From assembly GCA_030151565.1 (NCBI GenBank), contig JASLDM010000056.1, forward strand, positions 1-6,397: a DNA stretch of 6,397 bases. The letters run 5' to 3'. The DNA is from Flavobacterium sp. GTDB taxonomy: Bacteria; Bacteroidota; Bacteroidia; Flavobacteriales; Flavobacteriaceae. The notes below the pieces were generated by a model, which searched no databases, was not told where the DNA came from, and saw only the letters and a list, made by a program, of their open reading frames with translations. Every line of letters begins with the position of its first letter. Position 1 is the first letter of the stretch. This document shows, in pieces, positions 1-5,167 of this stretch. The position numbers were made by a program, and so were the translations under genes.

Positions 1-462
1 CCACAACATACTTCCATATAAAACAACAATAACCAAAGACAAAGAAACAAGTCGAAAATACCGAGTTTGTATACCTTTAAAAAACATAAAACTCACCAAA
101 ACATAGATCAGCCCACTAGCTCCTATATGATAACTTTCACGTCCAATAAGCCAAGTACCTAATCCCGAAAAAAGAATACCGAATATCATAACTGCCCAAG
201 TTTGCTTTTTATAAAAATATTGCAGCATCAACAAAAGAACAAAGATAGCCACGGAGTTATTATAAATATGTTTGAGTCCACCGTGAATAAAAGGACTACA
301 TACGATTCCTCTTAACCCAGTCATCGTTCTAGGAAAAACACCAAAACGGCGTAGCTCTAAAAAATAAGACCAATCCAACCAGAATACTCCCCAAATCACA
401 AGTAAGAATAAAACAGGCAGCAGAAATATAGTTGAAGAAAATTGTAAATGTTTCTCGTTCAT
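1..462 (-). CDS. Rhomboid family intramembrane serine protease, N-terminal part (cut by window edge)
   Basis: Rhomboids are polytopic membrane proteases that cut substrate transmembrane helices using a Ser-His dyad. The visible 154 residues start at the ATG at 462-460, which is the first start codon after an in-frame stop upstream. A hydrophobic helix at about residues 10-30 is followed by a loop containing FGVFPRTMTGLRG. The family signature HGGLKHIYNN then gives H60, H65 and N69, the same H-x4-H-x3-N spacing as E. coli GlpG H145/H150/N154. Further membrane segments lie at about 66-84, 88-107, 117-131 and 136-152. The catalytic serine is S116 in the GASG motif (114-117). The partner histidine, expected in a later helix, lies beyond the left edge, so I cannot tell whether the protein is catalytically complete. 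The gene diverges from rarA. Its substrate is unknown. The family call is secure; a catalytically dead relative is possible only if the missing His is absent. Confidence 0.9.
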   Translation of the reverse strand, partial: MNEKHLQFSSTIFLLPVLFLLVIWGVFWLDWSYFLELRRFGVFPRTMTGLRGIVCSPFIHGGLKHIYNNSVAIFVLLLMLQYFYKKQTWAVMIFGILFSGLGTWLIGRESYHIGASGLIYVLVSFMFFKGIQTRYFRLVSLSLVIVVLYGSMLW

Positions 463-478
463 TAAAAATGTATTTTTA
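463..478. repeat. Short inverted repeat directly upstream of the rhomboid start codon
   Basis: Two 7-base arms, TAAAAAT and ATTTTTA, are separated by GT and abut the rhomboid ATG. The repeat lies between the candidate -7 box and the start codon, so it is placed where an operator or a leader structure could act. It is entirely A/T in the arms, and chance is a serious alternative in DNA of this composition. Confidence 0.3.
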
Positions 479-486
479 CGAAAATA
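479..486 (-). promoter_or_regulatory. Candidate -7 box for the rhomboid gene
   Basis: Read on the minus strand this is TATTTTCG, one mismatch from the Bacteroidota -7 consensus TAnnTTTG, 16 bases upstream of the rhomboid ATG. The bases after it (GTAAAAATACATTTTTA) resemble those after the rarA -7 box on the other strand. I see no convincing TTG at the expected -33 distance, so the call rests on position and one partial box. Confidence 0.35.
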
Positions 487-644
487 GACAAAAAACCATC
501 GGCTTTCATAAAGAAGATAATTAATTTATCATTTTTCGGGCACTATAACGCATCGAGTCTATACAAACATAAAAGTTACACCTACAAAACAATCTTTGTA
601 AAACTTTAAATCCATATTGAGTTTTTATTTCTACTTTGAGGTCG

Positions 645-652
645 TATTTTTG
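645..652 (+). promoter_or_regulatory. Probable -7 box of the rarA promoter
   Basis: TATTTTTG matches the Bacteroidota -7 consensus TAnnTTTG exactly and lies 25 bases before the rarA ATG at 678. The nearest TTG that could serve as the -33 element is at 617-619, giving a 25-base spacer, slightly longer than the usual 17-23. Transcription would start at about 657-660, downstream of the in-frame ATG at 636; this rules out that earlier ATG as the start if the promoter is real. Confidence 0.5.
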
Positions 653-677
653 TAAAAGCATTTTACAGCATACAATT

Positions 678-1955
678 ATGGAAGCTCCTTTAGCAGAACG
701 CATACGCCCAAAAAAACTATCAGATTACATCAGCCAAAGCCACTTAGTGGGTGAAGACGGGGTATTGACCAACCAAATCAAAAGAGGTTTTATACCTTCG
801 ATGATATTTTGGGGTCCTCCTGGCACTGGTAAAACTACTTTAGCAGAAATCATTGCTCAAGAAAGCGAACGCCCGTTTTATGTATTAAGCGCTATCAATG
901 CTGGAGTCAAAGATGTAAGAGAAGTTATTGAAAAAGCTAAAAGAAATACAGGTATATTCACTGCTCGAAACCCTATTCTGTTTATTGATGAAATTCACAG
1001 GTTTAGTAAATCACAACAAGACTCATTACTAGGTGCTGTAGAAAAAGGATGGGTTACCCTGATAGGAGCAACCACAGAAAACCCAAGTTTTGAAGTCATC
1101 CCTGCGTTACTCTCACGTTGTCAAGTATATATTTTAAATGCATTTACCAAAAACGACCTTCATCAACTGCTCGACAGAGCGATTGAGATCGATCCTTTTC
1201 TAAAGAAAAAAAGCATCAAACTATCCGAAACCGAAGCGCTCTTCAGAGTTTCTGGTGGTGATGGAAGAAAACTACTAAATACATTTGAGCTCTTAGTCAA
1301 TGCCATTCCTGGAGATAATATAGAGATTACAAATGACGAGGTAATGAAAATTGTACAACGCAATACAGTACTCTACGATAAAACTGGAGAACAACATTAT
1401 GACATTATTTCCGCCTTTATAAAATCGATCCGCGGAAGTGATCCCAATGGAGCTGTATATTGGTTAGCTAGAATGATTGAAGGTGGAGAAGATGTTAAAT
1501 TCATCGCACGCCGTCTTTTGATATCAGCGTCGGAAGATATTGGAAATGCCAACCCCACAGCTTTAATAATGGCTAACAATGTTTTTCAAGCAGTATCGGT
1601 TATTGGATATCCTGAAAGCAGAATTCTATTAAGTCAATGTGCGGTTTATTTAGCTACTTCTCCTAAAAGCAATTCTACTTATTTAGCAATTGGCAAAGCG
1701 CAACAAACTGTAAAACAAACTGGAGATTTATCAATCCCAATTCATTTACGCAACGCTCCTACCAAACTAATGAAAGAATTGGGCTATGGAGAAGATTATA
1801 AATATTCGCATGATTATGCAAACAATTTTGCGGAACAGGAATTTTTGCCACACGAATTAAGCGGAGTCGCCTTTTACGAACCAGGACAAAACTCAAGGGA
1901 AAATGCAACAAGAGAATTCTTAAAGAATCGTTGGAAGCTAAAATACAGATACTAA
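678..1955 (+). CDS. rarA: Replication-associated recombination protein RarA (MgsA), AAA+ ATPase
   Basis: RarA is a clamp-loader-like AAA+ ATPase that acts on single-stranded DNA and stalled replication forks and is related to eukaryotic WRNIP1/Mgs1. The 425-residue protein is of normal family length and appears intact. It shows Walker A GPPGTGKTT (46-54), Walker B LFIDEIHRF (101-109), sensor 1 GATTENP (130-136), an arginine finger in LLSRC (R147) and a sensor-2 region GGDGRKLLN with R197. The C-terminal oligomerisation half is marked by YWLARMIEGGEDVKFIARR (261-279), SEDIGNANP (285-293) and HLRNAPTKLMKELGYG (356-371). I chose the ATG at 678 because MEAPLAERIRP is the family's usual N terminus; an in-frame ATG at 636 would add 14 residues encoded across the promoter. 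rarA is a single-gene transcript: divergent from the rhomboid gene, convergent with the HAD gene. The stop codon lies 16 bases from the HAD stop. Confidence 0.97.
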   Translation: MEAPLAERIRPKKLSDYISQSHLVGEDGVLTNQIKRGFIPSMIFWGPPGTGKTTLAEIIAQESERPFYVLSAINAGVKDVREVIEKAKRNTGIFTARNPILFIDEIHRFSKSQQDSLLGAVEKGWVTLIGATTENPSFEVIPALLSRCQVYILNAFTKNDLHQLLDRAIEIDPFLKKKSIKLSETEALFRVSGGDGRKLLNTFELLVNAIPGDNIEITNDEVMKIVQRNTVLYDKTGEQHYDIISAFIKSIRGSDPNGAVYWLARMIEGGEDVKFIARRLLISASEDIGNANPTALIMANNVFQAVSVIGYPESRILLSQCAVYLATSPKSNSTYLAIGKAQQTVKQTGDLSIPIHLRNAPTKLMKELGYGEDYKYSHDYANNFAEQEFLPHELSGVAFYEPGQNSRENATREFLKNRWKLKYRY

Positions 1956-1970
1956 TAACTACAACAGACC

Positions 1971-1996
1971 TTTAGAAATACTCTTTTATTTCTAAA
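1971..1996. terminator. Perfect 10-bp inverted repeat at the rarA/HAD convergent junction; possible bidirectional terminator
   Basis: TTTAGAAATA (1971-1980) and TATTTCTAAA (1987-1996) are perfect complements around a 6-base loop (CTCTTT). The HAD stop codon (1974-1972) lies inside one arm. Its position between two converging genes suggests a shared termination or 3'-end element. Against this, the stem is A/T-rich (one G-C pair at most per arm end region) and neither strand has a clear T-tract after it, so it is not a textbook intrinsic terminator. It could instead be an RNA 3'-end stabilising hairpin or chance. Confidence 0.4.
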
Positions 1997-2691
1997 AGCG
2001 TTTGCACTTGAATTATCTCAGGCTCAATCTTAGGCTGTGTATTACAGAAATGAATAGCTTCCATACCCGATTGTATAGCACCATGCACATCGGCCATTAG
2101 ATTATCTCCAATCATCACAGATTTATTGGCTTGCGTTCCCGCTTTATTTAACGCATATTGAAATATTTCTAGAGCAGGCTTCTTAGCTCCAGCTTGTTCA
2201 GAATTGGTTACTGTTTTAAAATAACCATCTAATTTAGCGTGTCGTAATTTATTCGCTTGTACCTCTTGAAATCCATTCGTAAGAATGTGTAAATTATATT
2301 TTGGTTTCAAATAATCCAACAAGTCATAAGCTCCTTCAAATAAGTGATTATTATTTGGTAAAGTTTCAATATACGCTTTAGAAATAAATTCTACAAAATC
2401 ATTGGACGCTTCAAAGTCCAAACATTGAAACGTATCTTTTAAACGTCCAAAACGCAATTCAGCTTGCGTTACTTGATTCAAACTATATCGATGCCAATAC
2501 GCCTCATTGATCTCAACGTAATATTTTAGGAAAGCTTCGATAGTAAAAGGAACTTTATTCTGATTAAAAACCTGCTCAAAAGCCAAAGCAGAATTCGTTT
2601 CAAAATCCCAGATCGTATGATCTAAATCAAAAAAAATATCGGTTTTGTCACTAAATTTAGACTTCATAAAAAAATATATAAAAGGAATCAC
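1972..2691 (-). CDS. yjjG: YjjG-family HAD hydrolase, probable noncanonical pyrimidine nucleotidase
   Basis: HAD-superfamily phosphatases hydrolyse phosphate esters through an aspartyl-phosphate. YjjG members of E. coli act as 5'-nucleotidases with a house-cleaning role on modified pyrimidine nucleotides. Counting from the GTG at 2691 (239 residues), motif I is FFDLDHT with nucleophile D22 and acid/base D24, motif II is LTNG with T138, motif III is KKPALEIF with K171, and motif IV is IGDNLMAD with D196 and D201. A helical cap occupies about 30-125, with the YjjG-like run from NEAYWHRYSLNQVTQAELRFGR. The start is uncertain. GTG at 2691 overlaps the radC stop (GTGA) and has AAGGAG just upstream; ATG at 2667 would give 231 residues (MKSKFSDKTD) closer to family N termini but has no Shine-Dalgarno. 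Both keep all motifs. The cytoplasmic enzyme is almost certainly cotranscribed with radC. Substrate is inferred from family, not shown. Confidence 0.9.
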   Translation of the reverse strand: MIPFIYFFMKSKFSDKTDIFFDLDHTIWDFETNSALAFEQVFNQNKVPFTIEAFLKYYVEINEAYWHRYSLNQVTQAELRFGRLKDTFQCLDFEASNDFVEFISKAYIETLPNNNHLFEGAYDLLDYLKPKYNLHILTNGFQEVQANKLRHAKLDGYFKTVTNSEQAGAKKPALEIFQYALNKAGTQANKSVMIGDNLMADVHGAIQSGMEAIHFCNTQPKIEPEIIQVQTLLEIKEYF

Positions 2692-2702
2692 AAAACTCCT
2701 TC
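2681..2702 (-). promoter_or_regulatory. Ribosome-binding site and small hairpin at the radC/HAD overlap
   Basis: On the minus strand, AAGGA (2701-2697) lies 5 bases before the GTG at 2691 and can pair with TCCTT (2686-2682) across a 10-base loop; an outer G-T pair would make six. The loop contains the radC stop and the HAD GTG. If formed in mRNA, the hairpin would hide the ribosome-binding site until a ribosome finishing radC opens it. AAGGAG is also simply part of the radC codons for Glu-Gly-Val, so it may be incidental. Confidence 0.35.
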
Positions 2703-3380
2703 ATCTGCAAAGCTATAATAGCCGTGCTCAGTAATTATTAAATGATCAAGTAAGGTAATTTCCAGCAACTTAGCTCCATCTTTAATCTTTTTAGTAATAG
2801 ATAAGTCGGCATCACTAGGTTTTAACTTACCCGAAGGATGATTATGTGCCAAGATCAGCCCCGTAGCTTGCTGTTCCAAAGCCATTTTAAATAATATACG
2901 TACATCAACAACAGTTCCAGTCAACCCACCTTTACTCAAGTTTGATTTAAAAACAACCTTATTAGAATTATTAAGAAAAAGAACCCAAAATTCTTCATGG
3001 TTCAAATCCCCTATCAGAGGTTGCATTAATTCAAAAACCTTAATACTTGAAGTAATTTGTGGTAAAACTAAAGCTTCTTGGGATCGTCTTCTCTGCCCCA
3101 ATTCTAACGCAGCTATAATCGTGATAGCCTTAGCCTCCCCTATTCCTTTAAAATGCATCAATTGCTTTAAACTCTGTCTACTCAAAGATGCAAGATTATT
3201 ACTATTCTCTTTTAAAATACGCTGACTGAGTGCTACAGCTGTTTCTTCTCGATTACCTGAGCCTATCATAATTGCCAATAGTTCTGCATCACTTAATGCT
3301 GCGCGACCTTTGAGAATTAATTTTTCACGAGGCTTGTCATCCTCAGCCCATTCTTTAATTGACACTTTTATTGACTTCAT
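2688..3380 (-). CDS. radC: RadC family protein (UPF0758), JAMM/MPN domain
   Basis: The 230-residue protein is normal length for RadC. The N-terminal part (about 1-100) has a helix-hairpin-helix-like segment, HFKGIGEAKAITIIAALELG (76-95). The C-terminal part (about 110-230) is a JAMM metalloprotease-like fold with the metal motif H179-x-H181-x7-S189-x2-D192 in HNHPSGKLKPSDAD, and an acidic pair E129/E130 where the JAMM catalytic glutamate is expected. The ATG at 3380 is preceded by AAGGA (3390-3386) at 5-base spacing. Function is uncertain: the name comes from the E. coli radC102 repair mutation, later traced to recG, and no peptidase substrate is established. A deubiquitinase- or peptidase-like hydrolase remains possible from the intact zinc ligands. 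It lies 112 bases after mpl and overlaps the HAD gene by 4 bases. The full-length UPF0758 architecture with an N-terminal HhH region matches the chromosomal form rather than the shorter prophage versions. Confidence 0.95.
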   Translation of the reverse strand: MKSIKVSIKEWAEDDKPREKLILKGRAALSDAELLAIMIGSGNREETAVALSQRILKENSNNLASLSRQSLKQLMHFKGIGEAKAITIIAALELGQRRRSQEALVLPQITSSIKVFELMQPLIGDLNHEEFWVLFLNNSNKVVFKSNLSKGGLTGTVVDVRILFKMALEQQATGLILAHNHPSGKLKPSDADLSITKKIKDGAKLLEITLLDHLIITEHGYYSFADEGVL

Positions 3381-3385
3381 AGCAA

Positions 3386-3390
3386 TCCTT
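3386..3390 (-). promoter_or_regulatory. Ribosome-binding site of radC
   Basis: AAGGA, read on the minus strand, sits 5 bases upstream of the radC ATG. Clear Shine-Dalgarno matches are uncommon in this phylum, so this one supports the chosen start. Confidence 0.6.
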
Positions 3391-3441
3391 TTACAATCAA
3401 TTGATATAAAGATATTTAAAAATTATCAAACAAAGAACATC

Positions 3442-3472
3442 CAAATTAAAATACAAAACATTCCGTATACAA
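3442..3472 (-). promoter_or_regulatory. Candidate internal promoter for radC
   Basis: In the 112-base gap after mpl the minus strand shows TTG (3472-3470), a 20-base spacer, then TTAATTTG (3449-3442), one mismatch from the Bacteroidota -7 box TAnnTTTG. Spacing fits the TTG-N17-23-TAnnTTTG pattern. A second weaker box, TATCTTTA, lies closer to radC. No terminator hairpin separates mpl from radC, so readthrough from mpl is also likely. A perfect 10-base palindrome, ATCAATTGAT, lies at 3396-3405 between box and gene. Confidence 0.3.
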
Positions 3473-3492
3473 AAAACGAAGACAGTAGTTTA

Positions 3493-4854
3493 TTAAAAAT
3501 CAGAGGTAGCACTATAAAGTGCATTCAAATCCAACCCTCCATAGTTACCCGAGCTCATAAACAATAACACGCAATCTTCTAAATTTAAAGAGGCTAAGTA
3601 AGTTGCAAAAGTTTCTGAATTAGTATATGTCAACAAGCCTTCTTTTCCAAAAGCCTGCTGCATAGCCACTTCTGAAATTTCAGGCATATTTTTAATTTTC
3701 AACGCTTCTAAAGAATAAAACACAACAGCTTCATCTGCTTGCTCCAAAGTCCCTTTATATTGCTCCAAAAAAGAAGCATTCAAACTGCTGTATGTATGCA
3801 ATTCTAAACAAGCGATAAGTTTTTTATTAGGGTATTGTTTTTTCACAGCCTCAGTCGTAGCCAACACTTTACTTGGAGAATGCGCAAAGTCTTTAAAAAC
3901 AACACTTGAACCTTTCTCAGCAATTTTTTCAAGACGCTTAGACGCTCCTCTAAAGGATGCTATAGCTTCGTAAAAATCTTCTTCATCGATACCCATATTC
4001 TGACAAACCCATTTAGCTCCATTTAAGTTACTCAGGTTGTGTTTACCAAAAACCTCTAAAGGCATCGGTCCTTCAGGAGTTTCTAAATATGTAATTCCCT
4101 CATCAATAGTATATTCCGGGGTTGAATATGGTAATTTACGTATAGGATTTGCGGTCTCAGCTACTATTTCATTAATTACTGCATCTTCTTCGTTATAAAT
4201 TAAGATCCCACCATCTACAATTTTATCAACAAAAATCTTAAACTGCTCTACATAATTTTCAAAAGTTGGAAACACATTAATATGATCCCACGCAATACCA
4301 CTCAACAGTGCAATATTAGGTTTATACAGATGAAACTTAGGACGTAAATCTAAAGCCGATGATAAATATTCATCACCTTCAATCAACATAAACTCATTTT
4401 CAGCTGTAAGATGAACCATCCGATCAAACCCCTCCAATTGTGCTCCCACCAAGTAATCAACAGCTACATTGTGATAATGCATTACGTGAAGAATCATCGA
4501 TGTAATGGTTGTCTTCCCGTGAGATCCCCCAATTACAACTCTAGTTTTATTTTTAGATTGCTCATAAATATACTCTGGATAAGAATAAATCTTAAGCCCA
4601 AGCTCACGTGCTTTAATTAATTCTGGATTGTCATTTTTTGCATGCATTCCCAAAATCACAGCATCGATTTCCGTATTAATTTTTTCCGGAAACCACCCTT
4701 GTTCTTTAGGCAATAAACCTTTTTGTTCCAATCTTGTCTTAGAAGGCTCGAAGATAGCATCATCACTACCTGTTACCTTTTCTCCCTTTTCATGTAATGC
4801 CAAAGCAAGGTTGTGCATTGCACTTCCCCCAATTGCGATAAAATGTATATGCAT
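3493..4854 (-). CDS. mpl: UDP-N-acetylmuramate:L-alanyl-gamma-D-glutamyl-meso-diaminopimelate ligase (Mpl)
   Basis: Mpl is a cytoplasmic ATP-dependent Mur-family ligase that joins recycled murein tripeptide to UDP-MurNAc, feeding peptidoglycan precursors back into synthesis. The 453-residue protein is full length. The N-terminal Rossmann-like domain begins HFIAIGGSAMHNLA (4-17), with the GSD motif at 29-31. The ATP loop is GGSHGKTT (109-116) and the catalytic acidic motif is EGDEYLSSA (159-167). The segment KHNLSNLNGA (271-280) and the following FRGASKRLE (301-309) and DFAHSPSKV (322-330) mark the central-to-C-terminal Mur signatures. The ending MSSGNYGGLD (433-442) is typical of Mpl and differs from MurC. 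FRGASKRLE and the single-serine GGSHGKTT loop also favour Mpl over MurC. The start ATG has a partial Shine-Dalgarno, TAGG, about 6 bases upstream. The stop is doubled (TAATAA). It heads the mpl-radC-yjjG minus-strand group and is preceded by a candidate promoter. Confidence 0.96.
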   Translation of the reverse strand: MHIHFIAIGGSAMHNLALALHEKGEKVTGSDDAIFEPSKTRLEQKGLLPKEQGWFPEKINTEIDAVILGMHAKNDNPELIKARELGLKIYSYPEYIYEQSKNKTRVVIGGSHGKTTITSMILHVMHYHNVAVDYLVGAQLEGFDRMVHLTAENEFMLIEGDEYLSSALDLRPKFHLYKPNIALLSGIAWDHINVFPTFENYVEQFKIFVDKIVDGGILIYNEEDAVINEIVAETANPIRKLPYSTPEYTIDEGITYLETPEGPMPLEVFGKHNLSNLNGAKWVCQNMGIDEEDFYEAIASFRGASKRLEKIAEKGSSVVFKDFAHSPSKVLATTEAVKKQYPNKKLIACLELHTYSSLNASFLEQYKGTLEQADEAVVFYSLEALKIKNMPEISEVAMQQAFGKEGLLTYTNSETFATYLASLNLEDCVLLFMSSGNYGGLDLNALYSATSDF

Positions 4855-4885
4855 ATCGACCTAAAATGAATAATTCTGAATGCCG

Positions 4886-4920
4886 TAAAAATACAATTTT
4901 ATTTGATTTTTATTACAAAA
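4886..4920 (-). promoter_or_regulatory. Candidate mpl promoter
   Basis: On the minus strand TTTTG (4920-4916) is followed after 22 bases by TATTTTTA (4893-4886), one mismatch from TAnnTTTG. Spacing fits the Bacteroidota consensus, and the -7 box ends 31 bases upstream of the mpl ATG. Transcription would start near 4880, giving a leader of roughly 25 bases. No experimental support. Confidence 0.45.
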
Positions 4921-5111
4921 AACCAACGCATAAGAAGCGCCTTTAACCAAAGCTTTAACTATTAAAACAACATTCTCACTTTTAATACAAACAAAACTTT
5001 AAAAGCAGCAGTCATCACCTCTTTTCATTATATAATAATCACCTTAAATCCAAGCTATTTTGTCGAACACCTAAACAAAGCAAAAGCATTGTACATCTAA
5101 TCGATTATAGA

Positions 5112-5142
5112 AATAAAAAAGGCTACCCAAATGGATAGCCTT
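5112..5142 (-). terminator. Intrinsic terminator of the S46 peptidase gene
   Basis: On the minus strand AAGGCTATCC (5142-5133) pairs with GGGTAGCCTT (5128-5119) across a four-base loop ATTT. All ten positions pair, one as a G-T wobble, and a T-rich tail (TTTTTTA) follows. It begins 25 bases after the S46 stop codon. The shape and T-tract make this the most convincing terminator in the window. It also means mpl is not driven by readthrough from the peptidase gene. Confidence 0.9.
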
Positions 5143-5167
5143 CAAATAATTTAATAATTCTTTATTG

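Larger units (their letters stand above)
463..677. other. Divergent intergenic region between the rhomboid gene and rarA
   Basis: These 215 bases separate two genes transcribed away from each other, so promoters for both are expected here, and a candidate -7 box is seen for each. Beyond those boxes, the A/T inverted repeat at 463-478 and a weak 6-bp inverted repeat (TACAAA at 583-588, TTTGTA at 595-600), I see nothing recognisable. There is no tRNA-like or other RNA gene. A minus-strand open frame across 521-703 has no recognisable protein features and runs over both the rarA promoter and the rarA start, so I do not count it as a gene. Confidence 0.6.
4855..5167. other. Intergenic region between mpl and the S46 peptidase gene
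   Basis: These 313 bases hold the candidate mpl promoter near the left end and the S46 terminator near the right end. The roughly 190 bases between 4921 and 5111 contain no gene I can support. What can be seen there is a direct repeat on the minus strand, AGGTGAT at 5044-5038 and 5020-5014 (start-to-start 24 bases), and a nine-codon frame (5028-4999, MKRGDDCCF) too short to call. No tRNA fold, riboswitch or known small RNA was recognised. Confidence 0.6.

Noticed and set aside
583..600. Inverted repeat TACAAA/TTTGTA as a terminator or operator
   Set aside because: Only six A/T-rich pairs with no T-tract and no gene end nearby; expected by chance at this composition.
521..703. Minus-strand open frame of 60 codons in the divergent region
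   Set aside because: It overlaps the rarA start and promoter, has no recognisable domain, and is Cys/Lys-rich in a way expected of random A/T-rich sequence.
1163..1579. Two minus-strand open frames inside rarA
   Set aside because: They lie wholly within the intact rarA coding sequence in another frame and show no protein features.
2688..3380. radC as a marker of a mobile or anti-restriction module
   Set aside because: Short RadC-like proteins occur on prophages and islands, but this one is the full-length form with the N-terminal HhH region among housekeeping genes, and no integrase, transposase or plasmid gene is nearby.
3310..3567. Plus-strand open frame spanning the radC start, the mpl-radC gap and the mpl end
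   Set aside because: It runs antisense through two clear genes and has no family resemblance.
4411..4864. Two plus-strand open frames antisense to mpl
   Set aside because: Both are contained almost entirely in the mpl coding region and read as reverse-strand shadows.
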